Assembly (NCBI RefSeq): GCF_900156165.1
Contig: NZ_FTMY01000004.1
Location: 398,139 to 462,138 of the forward strand
Length of the DNA stretch: 64,000 bases
Direction: 5' to 3'
From: Pseudacidovorax sp. RU35E
GTDB lineage: Bacteria; Pseudomonadota; Gammaproteobacteria; Burkholderiales; Burkholderiaceae_C
Made by a program: the position numbers and the translations under genes. The notes below the pieces were generated by a model. That model did no database searches. It worked only from the letters and a program-made list of their open reading frames with translations, and was not told where the DNA came from. Of the stretch, positions 23,774-32,794 are shown piece by piece. Within the stretch, counting starts at the first letter, position 1, and every line of letters begins with the position of its first letter.

Positions 23774-26700
23774 ATGAATCTCTCCAAGTTCTTCATCGAC
23801 CGGCCGATCTTTGCCGGCGTGCTGTCGCTGCTGATGCTGATCGCCGGGCTGATCGCACTGCGCGGACTGCCCATCTCCGAGTACCCAGAAGTCGCGCCGC
23901 CGCAGATCGTGGTGCGCGCGCAGTACCCCGGCGCCAATCCCAAGGTCATCGCCGAGACGGTGGCGACGCCGCTCGAAGAGCAGATCAACGGCGTGGAAGG
24001 CATGCTCTACATGAGCAGCCAGGCCACCACCGACGGCGTGATGACGCTCACCGTCACCTTCCGCCTGGGCACCGACCCCGACAAGGCCCAGCAGCTGGTG
24101 CAGAACCGCGTGGCCCAGGCCGAGCCGCGGTTGCCGGAAGAGGTGCGCCGTCTGGGCCTGGCCACCGTGAAGAGCTCGCCGGACATCACGATGGTGGTGC
24201 ACCTGGTGTCGCCCAACAAGCGCTACGACATCGACTACCTGCGCAACTACGCGGTGCTCAACGTCAAGGACCGTCTGGCCCGCATCGAGGGCGTGGGCCA
24301 GGTGCAGATCTGGGGCGGCGGCGAGTACGCCATGCGCGTGTGGCTCGACCCGCAGAAGATGGCCCAGCGCGGCCTGGCCGCCGGCGACGTGGTCTCCGCC
24401 ATCCGCGGGCAGAACATCCAGGCCGCGGCCGGCGTGGTCGGCGCGTCGCCGGGCCTGTCGGGCGTTGACTTGCAGCTGTCCGTGAATGCACGCGGCCGCC
24501 TGGCCAGCGAAGAGGAGTTCGGCGACATCATCGTCAAGGGCGGCAGCGTCGGTGAGCCTTCGACCCAGGTGGTGCGTCTGCGCGACGTTGCGCGGATCCA
24601 GCTGGGCGCGGCCGACTATTCGCTGCGCTCGCTGCTGGACAACGACCCGGCCGTGGGCATCGGCGTCTTCCAGGCGCCGGGCTCCAATGCGCTGCAGATC
24701 TCCGAGCAGGTGCGCCGCACGATGACCGAGATCCAGAAGGCGATGCCCGAGGGCGTGGAATACCGCATCGCCTACGACCCGACGCAGTTCGTGAGGGCGT
24801 CCATCGAATCGGTGATCCACACGCTGCTCGAGGCCGTGGCGCTGGTGGTGCTCGTCGTCATCCTGTTCCTGCAGACCTGGCGCGCGTCCATCATCCCGTT
24901 GCTGGCCGTGCCGGTGTCGGTGGTGGGCACCTTCGCCGTGCTGCACCTGCTGGGCTTCTCGATCAATGCGCTGTCGCTCTTCGGCCTGGTGCTGGCCATC
25001 GGCATCGTGGTGGACGACGCCATCGTGGTGGTGGAGAACGTGGAGCGCAACATCGAGGCCGGCCTGACCCCGCGTGAGGCCACTTACAGAGCCATGCGCG
25101 AGGTGTCCGGGCCCATCATCGCCATTGCGCTGGTGCTGGTGGCGGTGTTCGTGCCGCTGGCCTTCATCTCGGGTCTGACGGGTCAGTTCTACCGGCAGTT
25201 CGCCGTCACCATCGCCATCTCGACGGTGATCTCGGCCATCAACTCGCTCACGCTGTCGCCGGCCCTGGCGGCCCTGCTGCTCAAGGGCCACGACGCGCCG
25301 CGCGATGCGCTCACGCGCGGCATGGACCGGCTGCTGGGTGGCTTCTTCCGCGGTTTCAACCGGCTGTTCCACCGCGGAAGCGAAGGCTATGGCCGCGGCG
25401 TGCGCGGCGTGATCTCGCGCAAGACGCTGATGCTGGGCATCTACATCGCGCTGGTCGCGCTGACCTTCGGCCTGTTCAAGGCCGTGCCCGGGGGCTTCGT
25501 GCCCACGCAGGACAAGCAGTACCTGATCGGCTTCGCCCAGCTGCCCGACGGCGCCACGCTGGACCGCACCGACGACGTGATCCGCCGCATGGGCGACATC
25601 ATGAAGAAGAACCCCAATGTGGAAGGCACGCTGGCGTTCCCGGGGCTGTCGATCAACGGCTTCACCAACAGCTCCAACGCGGGCATCGTGTTCGCCATGC
25701 TCAAGCCCTTCGACCAGCGCAAGGCGCCGGAGCAGAGCGGCGCTGCGGTGGCGGGTCAGCTCAACCAGGCCTTCGGGGGCATCCAGGACGCGTTCATCGT
25801 GATGTTTCCGCCGCCGCCCGTGGCGGGCCTGGGCACCACCGGTGGCTTCAAGCTGCAGCTGGAAGACCGCGCATCGCTGGGCTACGAGGCCATGGACAAG
25901 GCGGTGCAGGCCTTCATGGCCAAGGCGCGGCAGACGCCGGAGCTGGCCGGCATGTTCACCAGCTGGCAGGTCAACGTGCCGCAGCTCTTCGCCGACGTGG
26001 ACCGCACCAAGGCGCGGCAGCTGGGCGTGCCGCTGACCGACATCTTCGACACGCTGCAGATCTACCTGGGCAGCCTGTATGCCAACGACTTCAACAAGTT
26101 CGGCCGCACCTACAGCGTGCGCGTGCAGGCCGATGCGCCCTACCGCGCGCGGGCCGAGGACATCGGCGCGCTCAAGGTGCGCTCGTCCTCGGGCGAGATG
26201 ATCCCGCTGTCCGCCCTGATGAAGGTCGACGCGAGCTTCGGCCCCGAGCGCGCCATGCGCTACAACGGCTACCTCACGGCCGACGTCAACGGCGGCGCCG
26301 CGCCCGGCTATTCCTCGGGTCAGGCGCAGGCGGCCATCGCGCGCATCGCGGCCGAGACGCTGCCGGCGGGCATCGACTTCGAATGGACCGACCTGACCTA
26401 CCAGGAGATCCTGGCCGGCAACTCGGCGATCCTCGTCTTCCCGCTGGCGATCCTGCTGGTCTTCCTGGTGCTGGCCGCGCAGTACGAAAGCCTGACGCTG
26501 CCGCTGGCCATCATCCTGATCGTGCCCATGGGGCTGCTGGCGGCGATGACCGGCGTGTGGCTCTCGGCGGGGGACAACAACGTCTTCACGCAGATCGGGC
26601 TGATCGTGCTGGTCGGCCTGTCGGCCAAGAACGCGATCCTGATCGTGGAGTTCGCGCGCGAGCTGGAGTTTGCGGGTCGAACGCCGGTGCAGGCCGCCAT

Positions 26701-27055
26701 CGAGGCCAGCCGGCTGCGTCTGCGGCCGATCCTGATGACCTCGCTGGCCTTCATCATGGGCGTGCTACCCCTGGTGCTGTCCACCGGCGCTGGCGCGGAG
26801 ATGCGCCATGCCATGGGCGTGGCGGTGTTCGCCGGGATGATCGGCGTGACGGCCTTCGGCCTCTTCCTCACGCCCGTCTTCTACGTGGCGCTGCGCCGCC
26901 TGGCGGGCAACCGGCCACTGCGGCAGCACGGCCAGGTGCCGGCCCATGCCGACGACTTCGTCTCGGCCGAGCATCCCGCCGCGCCGGGCCATCACGGCGG
27001 CGGTGGCGGTGGTCTTGCGGCCCTGCCCGCGGCACCGCGCGGCGCCCACGAATGA
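23774..27055 (+). CDS. RND efflux pump inner-membrane transporter (MexF/CeoB/BpeF-like, HAE1)
   Basis: A 1093-residue proton-driven RND drug exporter. It opens with MNLSKFFIDRPIFAGVLSLL and shows twelve membrane segments with two large periplasmic loops. The proton-relay aspartates are in VVDDAIVVVENVERN (TM4), and SAKNAILIVEFARELE marks TM10. AGGAG at 23761 supports ATG 23774. It is about 30 residues longer than MexF because of a Gly/His-rich tail (HHGGGGGGLAALPAAPRGAH). The stop overlaps a possible ATG of the next gene (27052). Functions as a trimer with the adaptor and outer-membrane factor of this operon. Confidence 0.95.
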   Translation: MNLSKFFIDRPIFAGVLSLLMLIAGLIALRGLPISEYPEVAPPQIVVRAQYPGANPKVIAETVATPLEEQINGVEGMLYMSSQATTDGVMTLTVTFRLGTDPDKAQQLVQNRVAQAEPRLPEEVRRLGLATVKSSPDITMVVHLVSPNKRYDIDYLRNYAVLNVKDRLARIEGVGQVQIWGGGEYAMRVWLDPQKMAQRGLAAGDVVSAIRGQNIQAAAGVVGASPGLSGVDLQLSVNARGRLASEEEFGDIIVKGGSVGEPSTQVVRLRDVARIQLGAADYSLRSLLDNDPAVGIGVFQAPGSNALQISEQVRRTMTEIQKAMPEGVEYRIAYDPTQFVRASIESVIHTLLEAVALVVLVVILFLQTWRASIIPLLAVPVSVVGTFAVLHLLGFSINALSLFGLVLAIGIVVDDAIVVVENVERNIEAGLTPREATYRAMREVSGPIIAIALVLVAVFVPLAFISGLTGQFYRQFAVTIAISTVISAINSLTLSPALAALLLKGHDAPRDALTRGMDRLLGGFFRGFNRLFHRGSEGYGRGVRGVISRKTLMLGIYIALVALTFGLFKAVPGGFVPTQDKQYLIGFAQLPDGATLDRTDDVIRRMGDIMKKNPNVEGTLAFPGLSINGFTNSSNAGIVFAMLKPFDQRKAPEQSGAAVAGQLNQAFGGIQDAFIVMFPPPPVAGLGTTGGFKLQLEDRASLGYEAMDKAVQAFMAKARQTPELAGMFTSWQVNVPQLFADVDRTKARQLGVPLTDIFDTLQIYLGSLYANDFNKFGRTYSVRVQADAPYRARAEDIGALKVRSSSGEMIPLSALMKVDASFGPERAMRYNGYLTADVNGGAAPGYSSGQAQAAIARIAAETLPAGIDFEWTDLTYQEILAGNSAILVFPLAILLVFLVLAAQYESLTLPLAIILIVPMGLLAAMTGVWLSAGDNNVFTQIGLIVLVGLSAKNAILIVEFARELEFAGRTPVQAAIEASRLRLRPILMTSLAFIMGVLPLVLSTGAGAEMRHAMGVAVFAGMIGVTAFGLFLTPVFYVALRRLAGNRPLRQHGQVPAHADDFVSAEHPAAPGHHGGGGGGLAALPAAPRGAHE

Positions 27056-27090
27056 CGCCCATGCATTCCTTGTTCACGAGGACAACGACC

Positions 27091-28701
27091 ATGACCCACA
27101 CGCATGCACGCTCGTCGAGCGCACCGTCGACGATGGAGACGACCCTGAACCGCGCCGCGCAGGCGCGCCCCACCTTCGATCGCCTCCAGCCGTTCACGCT
27201 GGGCCTGTCGAAGCGCCGCGCCCTCGTTCCGCTGCTGGCCGCTTTGGTGCTCGCCGGCTGCGCCACCGCACCTGCGGAGTTGCCAGCCGTCCCCACGCCC
27301 GTCCGTTTCAAGGAGGCACTGTCCGTCACGCAGTCCACGACCGAGGGCCGATGGACCGAGGCCGCCCCCGCCGAGGCCCAGCCCCGCGGCGAATGGTGGA
27401 AGGCCTTCCAGGACCCGGTGCTCGATGCGCTTGTGGCGCAGGCGGCCGAGGCCAATACCAGCCTGCAACAGGCGGCGGCCCGTGTGCGGCAGGCGAGGGC
27501 GCTGCTGCGCAATGCCGAGGCCGACCGTTCGCCGCAGCTCGGCCTGGGCGGGGGCGCCACACGCCAGCGCGGGCTGGACCGCAACCAGTCCTCGCAGCCT
27601 TCGACCCTGGTCAATGCAGGTGTCAGCGCCTCCTGGGAGCTGGACCTGTTCGGCCGCCTGGCCCGCCTGCAGGATGCCGCTGCGCTCGACGCCCAGGCGC
27701 GCGAAGCCCTGCTGCAGAGCACGCGCCTGATGGTGCAGGCCGAGGTCGCGCAGACCTACCTGGCCCTGCGCGCAGCCGACGAGGAGCGCGCCCTGGTGCG
27801 CGACGGCGTGGCCGCCTACCGCGACACGCTGCGTCTCACCCAGCGCCGCGAGCAGGCCGGCGATGTGGCCGCGCTGGATGTGGCGCGCATGCAGGCCGAG
27901 GTGTCGGCCAACGAGTCCGAGGCACTGGCCCTGGACCGCCGCCGCGCGGAGCTCGAACATGCACTGGCCGTGCTGTTCGGCCGTGCGCCGTCGGACTTCG
28001 GCATCGGCGTCGATCGCTGGCAGACCGCACTGCCGGTGGTGCCGGCGGGCGTGCCCTCCACCGTGCTGCTGCGTCGGCCCGACGTCGCCGCAGCCCAGGC
28101 GGCCGTGCTGGCCGCACAGGCGCGCCTGGGTGCGGCGCAGGCAGCGTACTTCCCGGACATCGCGCTCACGGCGGGCGGCGGCTTTGCTTCGCCGGAACTG
28201 GGCGACCTGTTCAAGTGGTCCGCGCGCTCGTGGGGGGTGGGCGCGCTGCTGTCGCTGCCGCTGCTCGACGGCGGCCAGCGCGCGGCGGGCGTGGAGCGGG
28301 CGGGCGGTGTGCTCGATGAAGCGGCCGCAGCCTATCGCGCGCAATCGCTCGATGCCTTCCGCGAGGTGGAGGACCAGCTCTCGGGCCTGCGCCTGCTGCA
28401 GCAGCAGGCCGCTGCGCAGGCCACGGCCGTGGAGGCCGCGTCGCGTGCCCTGCAACTCTCGGACACCCGCTACCGCAATGGCTACATCAGCCAGCTCGAT
28501 GTGCTCGATGCACGCCGCAGCGCGCTGCGCAACCAGCGGCAGGCGCTGCAGGTGCGCTCCGCGCAGTACCAGGCCACGGTGGCGCTGGTGCGGGCGCTGG
28601 GCGGGGATTGGGGGAGTGCGCCGGTGACTGCACAGTCGGCGCCGGCCGTGGATGCCCAGGATCGGACGCTCACGGCGTCGAAGCCGCAAAGCGGCACTTA
28701 G
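27091..28701 (+). CDS. Outer-membrane efflux lipoprotein, NodT/OprM family (OpcM/OprC-like)
   Basis: A 536-residue TolC-like outer-membrane factor completing the tripartite pump. The lipobox LVLAGC lies unusually deep (about residue 57) after a long Ser/Thr/Arg-rich leader. The two OEP repeats follow (EWWKAFQDPVLDALVAQAAE, SWELDLFGRLARLQDAAALD, and RRPDVAAAQAAVLAAQARLG, LLSLPLLDGGQRAAGVERAG). Three starts are possible: ATG 27052 (overlapping the pump stop), 27061 and 27091. I prefer 27091 because GAGG lies just upstream. Acylation at the Cys is predicted. Confidence 0.9.
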   Translation: MTHTHARSSSAPSTMETTLNRAAQARPTFDRLQPFTLGLSKRRALVPLLAALVLAGCATAPAELPAVPTPVRFKEALSVTQSTTEGRWTEAAPAEAQPRGEWWKAFQDPVLDALVAQAAEANTSLQQAAARVRQARALLRNAEADRSPQLGLGGGATRQRGLDRNQSSQPSTLVNAGVSASWELDLFGRLARLQDAAALDAQAREALLQSTRLMVQAEVAQTYLALRAADEERALVRDGVAAYRDTLRLTQRREQAGDVAALDVARMQAEVSANESEALALDRRRAELEHALAVLFGRAPSDFGIGVDRWQTALPVVPAGVPSTVLLRRPDVAAAQAAVLAAQARLGAAQAAYFPDIALTAGGGFASPELGDLFKWSARSWGVGALLSLPLLDGGQRAAGVERAGGVLDEAAAAYRAQSLDAFREVEDQLSGLRLLQQQAAAQATAVEAASRALQLSDTRYRNGYISQLDVLDARRSALRNQRQALQVRSAQYQATVALVRALGGDWGSAPVTAQSAPAVDAQDRTLTASKPQSGT

Positions 28702-28747
28702 CCTTCGGCGGCCTGCGTCGGGGCGCACCCGGCGGTCAGGCCGGCGC

Positions 28748-29014
28748 TCAGCGGATCGGCTCGGGCGCCGTGGCGGCCTCCAGCTGCGTCAGCCAGCGCA
28801 GCGCCTCGCCCCGCGAGCTGCCGCACATCTCGGCCGATGGTGCGAGGCCCGCGCAGCAGGCCGGACGTCCGGGCTGGCCGAAGATGCGGCAGCGGTGGTC
28901 GTCGGACAGCTGGATGCAGCGCACGCCCGCCGGCTTGCCGTGCGGCATGCCGGGAATGGGGCTGGAGATGGAGGGCGCGGTGCAGCAGGCACCGCAGTCG
29001 GGGCGGCAATCCAT
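28748..29014 (-). CDS. YkgJ family cysteine cluster protein
   Basis: A small 88-residue protein of the YkgJ/UPF0153 type, thought to bind zinc or an Fe-S cluster. The opening [20 protein letters not shown] carries the CxxxCGxCC motif; further Cys occur in GVRCIQL, HRCRIFG and PACCAG. The longer open frame to 29536 overlaps a LysR gene and is rejected; ATG 29014 gives the family start. It is a single gene, convergent with the efflux operon and downstream of a LysR gene on the same strand. Confidence 0.85.
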   Translation of the reverse strand: MDCRPDCGACCTAPSISSPIPGMPHGKPAGVRCIQLSDDHRCRIFGQPGRPACCAGLAPSAEMCGSSRGEALRWLTQLEAATAPEPIR

Positions 29015-29112
29015 GGCGGGCACTGTAGTGGACCGCATGAACCGGGCGTGCGTGCAGGGTCGGCTGCGCGACGCCGCAGACGGGGGCTGGGGCGTCCGAC
29101 AGCCGGTCACGG

Positions 29113-30000
29113 TCACGGCGGCGGCTCGCCCGACGCGTACGCCTGCTCGATCAGGCGCACCAGCTCCAGCACCGCGGGACCCAGGTTGCGCGTGTTGCGC
29201 CGGGCCAGGCCGATGTCGCGGAAGAAGGTGTTCTCGGCCAGCGGCAGTGCCACCACGCCCGGCGGCCAGGCCGTGCGGCCGAAGACCTCGGGCACCAGGG
29301 CGACGCCCATGCCGCAGGCCACCATCTGCGCCATGGCATCCAGGTCGTCGATCTCCACGCTGTCCTGCACGTCGATGCGCGACGTGCGCAGGAAGCGCTC
29401 CACCAGCCGTCCGCCGAAGGACGTGCGGTCGTAGCGGATGAAGGCCTGGCTGGCCAGCAGCGCGCGCCAGTCGTGAGGCGCGGGTAGGGCCGCCGGCACC
29501 AGCAGGCGAAAGGGCTCGTGCGAGAGCGGCGTCCACGCCAGGTCGGCCTGCAGTGCGAAGCCGGGGCGGATCATGATGGCGGCATCCACCTCGCCGGCGT
29601 CCACCTGGTTGAGCAGATGGAAGGAAACGCCCGGCACCACGCGCACATGCACCGCCGGATGCCGGGCCCGGAAGCGCGACAGCACCCCGGGCAACACGCT
29701 GGCCTGCGCGGAGGCGATGGCCCCGAGCACCACCCGGCCGCCCAGCGGCCGGCTGCGCCGCTGCTCGGCCATCTCGTCGAAGAGCCTCACCACCTCGCGG
29801 GCCTGTGCCAGCGCGTTCAGTCCCTCGGCATTCAACTGCGCGGCGCGGCCAGCGCGGGCGAAGAGGGCATGGCCCAGCTGCTCTTCCAGCCGCTGCACCT
29901 GCGCGCTCACGGCAGCCTGGGTCAGGCCGATACGCTGGCCTGCGCGCGCGAAGGTGCCTTCCTCGGCGATGGCAATGAAGGTCTTGAGTTCGCGGATCAT
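29113..30000 (-). CDS. LysR family transcriptional regulator
   Basis: A 295-residue LysR protein: [20 protein letters not shown] and the helix-turn-helix [20 protein letters not shown], followed by a full effector domain ([20 protein letters not shown] and [15 protein letters not shown]). It is divergent from a VOC-family gene across 91 bp. A 19 bp palindrome (30004-30022) lies directly upstream of its start codon, the likely binding site for self-control and control of the VOC gene. Confidence 0.9.
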   Translation of the reverse strand: MIRELKTFIAIAEEGTFARAGQRIGLTQAAVSAQVQRLEEQLGHALFARAGRAAQLNAEGLNALAQAREVVRLFDEMAEQRRSRPLGGRVVLGAIASAQASVLPGVLSRFRARHPAVHVRVVPGVSFHLLNQVDAGEVDAAIMIRPGFALQADLAWTPLSHEPFRLLVPAALPAPHDWRALLASQAFIRYDRTSFGGRLVERFLRTSRIDVQDSVEIDDLDAMAQMVACGMGVALVPEVFGRTAWPPGVVALPLAENTFFRDIGLARRNTRNLGPAVLELVRLIEQAYASGEPPP

Positions 30001-30003
30001 GAA

Positions 30004-30022
30004 TGATCGATGCTATCGATCA
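30004..30022. promoter_or_regulatory. Palindrome in LysR-VOC divergent promoter
   Basis: TGATCGAT-gct-ATCGATCA is a perfect 8+8 bp inverted repeat lying 4 bp from the LysR start codon in an AT-rich 91 bp divergent spacer. It is a good candidate operator for the LysR protein. Confidence 0.5.
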
Positions 30023-30091
30023 GTGGAGGAAAAATATATTGATTTTGTTTTTGGTCAAGCTTTCCTAGACTGCCTGCCAGTTCCCCCACCC

Positions 30092-30547
30092 ATGCACAAC
30101 GCCATGATCGACGTGACCACCAATCCGACCCTGATGTCGCCCTTCCACCTGGCCTTTCCGGTCGACGACCTGGCCGAGGCGCGCCGCTTCTATGGCGAGC
30201 TGCTCGGCTGTCCGGAGGGACGCAGTTCCGAGGACTGGATCGACTTCAACTTCTACGGCCACCAGATCGTGGCGCACCTGGCGCCCGGCGAATGCGGCGC
30301 CTCGCAGCGCAACGCCGTGGACGGCCACGGCGTGCCGGTGCGGCACTTCGGCATCGTGCTGCCCATGGCGCAGTGGGAAGACATGGCGCAGCGCCTGCGT
30401 GGCGCCGGCGTCGAATTCGTGATCGAGCCCTATGTGCGCTTCAAGGGCGAGGTCGGCGAGCAGGCCACCATGTTCTTCATGGACCCGGCCGGCAACGCGA
30501 TGGAGATCAAGGCCTTCAAGGACATCACGCGGCTCTTCGCCAAGTAA
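30092..30547 (+). CDS. VOC family protein (glyoxalase/dioxygenase superfamily)
   Basis: A 151-residue vicinal-oxygen-chelate protein with two beta-alpha-beta-beta-beta modules: [20 protein letters not shown] in the first, [20 protein letters not shown] and [17 protein letters not shown] in the second. Possible metal ligands are H in FHLAFP, H in VRHFG and E in NAMEIK. The 30 bp convergent gap and the palindromic divergent promoter suggest a single gene controlled by the LysR neighbour. Start is ATG 30092 or ATG 30104. Substrate unknown. Confidence 0.88.
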   Translation: MHNAMIDVTTNPTLMSPFHLAFPVDDLAEARRFYGELLGCPEGRSSEDWIDFNFYGHQIVAHLAPGECGASQRNAVDGHGVPVRHFGIVLPMAQWEDMAQRLRGAGVEFVIEPYVRFKGEVGEQATMFFMDPAGNAMEIKAFKDITRLFAK

Positions 30548-30550
30548 GCC

Positions 30551-30584
30551 CCGGTTCCAACGCAGCGACGCGTCGTGCTACCGG
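30551..30584. terminator. Nested stem-loop between convergent VOC and GntR genes
   Basis: CCGGT...ACCGG encloses GCA...TGC around CGACGCGTCG, giving a broken hairpin across the 30 bp gap and the GntR stop codon. A bidirectional terminator is plausible by position; there is no strong T-tract. Confidence 0.35.
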
Positions 30585-31270
30585 CCCCCGCCCAGCGTCC
30601 CGTCGCCCAGCTGGCGCGCATAGACGGCCAGCACGATGCGCTCCGAATGCACCAGGTACTCGTTCAGCGCGGCCGAGGCCTTCGCGAAGTCGCCGGCTTC
30701 GGTGAGGTCCAGGATGCTGCTGTTCATGTCCACGTAGGGCGCATGCAGGAATTCGGGGTCGCGCAGCAGGCCGAAGGCCAGGCGCAGTTCGGCCAGCACC
30801 TGCGCGAACAGCAGGTTCAGCCGTTCGCTGTCGGCCAGCTGGACGATGCCCATGTGGAAGGCCATGTTGGCCGTGCCCACGCCCAGCCAGTCGCCGGCCT
30901 GCCGGGCGCGCAGGGCGGCATCGACGGCCTCGCGCATCCGCTTCTTGGCCGGATGCCGCGGATAGGCCTGGGCCAGCGCCTGGCATTCGATGAGCCGGCG
31001 CACCCGGTAGATGTCGATGATGGCCGCAATGCTCGGCACCGACACGAAGACGCCCCGGTTGGGCTCGTGCCGCAGCAGCCCGTCCTTGGTGAGCAGGCGG
31101 AACACCTCCCGCAGCGTGTTACGCGAGATGCCCAGGTGCTCGCTCAGGCTCTGTTCGGACAGGCGCTGACCCGGCTGGAACTCGCCGGCCGTGATCTTCT
31201 GGCGCAGCTGTTCGGCCATGCGTTCGCTCAGGGGCAGGGCGGGCAGATCGGCGGTGGCAGCTGTCGTCAT
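30578..31270 (-). CDS. GntR family regulator, FCD subgroup
   Basis: A 230-residue FadR/FCD-type GntR regulator. The winged helix-turn-helix is at about residues 15-80 (SERMAEQLRQKITAGEFQPG and LSEHLGISRNTLREVFRLLT). The helical FCD effector domain follows, with candidate metal-binding His in NMAFHMGIVQL and YLVHSERIVLA. ATG 31270 is used; the longer frame to 31393 crosses the divergent promoter. It is divergent from the ABC-transporter/5-oxoprolinase operon and probably represses it through the ATTGTT palindrome at 31382. The effector could be the transported substrate. Confidence 0.9.
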   Translation of the reverse strand: MTTAATADLPALPLSERMAEQLRQKITAGEFQPGQRLSEQSLSEHLGISRNTLREVFRLLTKDGLLRHEPNRGVFVSVPSIAAIIDIYRVRRLIECQALAQAYPRHPAKKRMREAVDAALRARQAGDWLGVGTANMAFHMGIVQLADSERLNLLFAQVLAELRLAFGLLRDPEFLHAPYVDMNSSILDLTEAGDFAKASAALNEYLVHSERIVLAVYARQLGDGTLGGGR

Positions 31271-31381
31271 GGCGGGTCCGTAGTGGCCGCTTTGTAGCAG
31301 ATCGCCCCACCGCCTTCCGTGCACCACGGCGACCCGCCGATGCACCGCGCCAGGGCAAACCCTGGCCTTCCATGCGCCAAA

Positions 31382-31394
31382 ATTGTTCAACAAT
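31382..31394. promoter_or_regulatory. GntR-type operator in the divergent promoter
   Basis: ATTGTT-c-AACAAT is a perfect 13 bp palindrome in an AT-rich patch of the 262 bp spacer between the GntR gene and the ABC operon. FCD-type GntR proteins bind short palindromes with TTGT/ACAA halves, so this is a strong operator candidate. Confidence 0.6.
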
Positions 31395-31532
31395 CATTTT
31401 GTTGTTGTTGATCTTGATTGCTCGTCTTGTTCTTTGATGGCATGGGTTTTGCGTGATCAACACCTCCAACCTGTTGCCGCCATGGCGACCCGGCACCCGA
31501 TGCCGTCCAACCTTTTTTTCGAGGAGTTGCTG

Positions 31533-32780
31533 ATGAACCGCAGAGAGATCCTGATGCAGATGGCCGGCCTGGGCGCCCTGGCGATGAGTGCCACGCCGAG
31601 CTGGGCCGCCGACGACGACATCGTGGTCGGCGCCATCTATCCGATGAGCGGCCCCAATGCCCAGGTGGGCGTGGATGCGCGCCATGCCATCGACACCGCA
31701 CTGCAGATCATCAACACGCCCACACAGGTCGACCTGCCGGGCGCGGCCGGCGCGGGCATCGCCAGCCTGGGCGGGCGCAAGTTGCGCGTGGTCTATGCCG
31801 ACCACCAGGCCGACCCGCAGAAGGGCCGCGCCGAGGCCGAGCGCCTGATCACCCAGGAGAAGGCCGTGGCCATCATCGGCTGCTTCCACTCGTCGGTGGC
31901 GGCCACCGTCGGCACCACCTGCGAGCGCTACGGCGTGCCATTCGTGTGCGCGGATTCGTCCTCGCCCAGCCTGCACCGCCGCAACCTCAAGACCTTCTTC
32001 CGCCCGGCCGCGCACGACGAGATGTTCTCCGAGGCCATGTTCGACTTCATGGACCTGCAGAAGAAGCAGGGCAAGAAGGTCGAGACCGTGGCCCTGTTCT
32101 TCGAGGACACCATCTTCGGCACCGACTCCTCGACCGTGCAGCGCAAGCTGGCCGCCGAGCGCGGCTACAAGGTGGCGGCGGACGTGAAGTTCCGCGCCAA
32201 CTCGCCCTCGCTGTCGGCCGAGGTGCAGCAGCTCAAGTCCGCCAATGCCGACGTGCTGCTGCCCTCCTGCTACACCACCGACGTCATCCTGCTGATGAAC
32301 ACCTGCACGCAGCTGGGCTACAAGCCGCGCAACATCGTGGCGCAGGCCGCCGGCTTCGTGGAGAAGGCCGCGCTCGACGTGGTGGGCGACAAGCTGCAGG
32401 GCATGATCACCCGCGCGAGCTTCGCGCTGGACACCGCCGGCAAGCGGCCCTCCATCGCCTTCGTCGACGCCGCCTTCAAGGCCCGCGCCGGCCGCGACCT
32501 GAACGACGCCAGCTCGCGCCAGTTCATGGCCGCCATCGTGCTGGGCGACGCGCTGCAGCGCGCCGGCTCCACCGACAGCGAGAAGCTGCGCGCGGCCCTC
32601 GCCGCCACCGACATCCCGGGCGAGAAGACCATCATGCCGTGGTCGCGCGTCAAGTTCGACGCCAGCGGCCAGAACACCTTCGCGAGCCCGGTGCTGCAGC
32701 AGTTCAAGGGCACGGGCTTCGTCACCGTCTTCCCGACGGCGGTGGCCATGGGCCAGCCCGTCTGGCCGATGAACGGCTGA
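31533..32780 (+). CDS. ABC transporter substrate-binding protein, amide/branched-chain amino-acid type
   Basis: A 415-residue periplasmic binding protein of the Leu/Ile/Val and amide-urea group. The leader (MNRREILMQMAGLGALAMSA, cleavage near SWAADDD) has an RR pair, so Tat export is possible. The fold signature IVVGAIYPMSGPNAQVGVDA and IIGCFHSSVAATVGTTCERY follow. GAGGAG at 31521 supports ATG 31533. It heads the nine-gene operon under GntR control. The downstream genes suggest that the cargo is a lactam or amide such as 5-oxoproline rather than leucine; this is inference. Confidence 0.9.
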   Translation: MNRREILMQMAGLGALAMSATPSWAADDDIVVGAIYPMSGPNAQVGVDARHAIDTALQIINTPTQVDLPGAAGAGIASLGGRKLRVVYADHQADPQKGRAEAERLITQEKAVAIIGCFHSSVAATVGTTCERYGVPFVCADSSSPSLHRRNLKTFFRPAAHDEMFSEAMFDFMDLQKKQGKKVETVALFFEDTIFGTDSSTVQRKLAAERGYKVAADVKFRANSPSLSAEVQQLKSANADVLLPSCYTTDVILLMNTCTQLGYKPRNIVAQAAGFVEKAALDVVGDKLQGMITRASFALDTAGKRPSIAFVDAAFKARAGRDLNDASSRQFMAAIVLGDALQRAGSTDSEKLRAALAATDIPGEKTIMPWSRVKFDASGQNTFASPVLQQFKGTGFVTVFPTAVAMGQPVWPMNG

Positions 32781-32794
32781 GCCGGACCAAGCCG

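Noticed and set aside
22139..25372. 1077-codon reverse-strand open frame across the RND adaptor and pump
   Set aside because: Low-complexity His/Gln/Arg translation opposite unmistakable RND genes.
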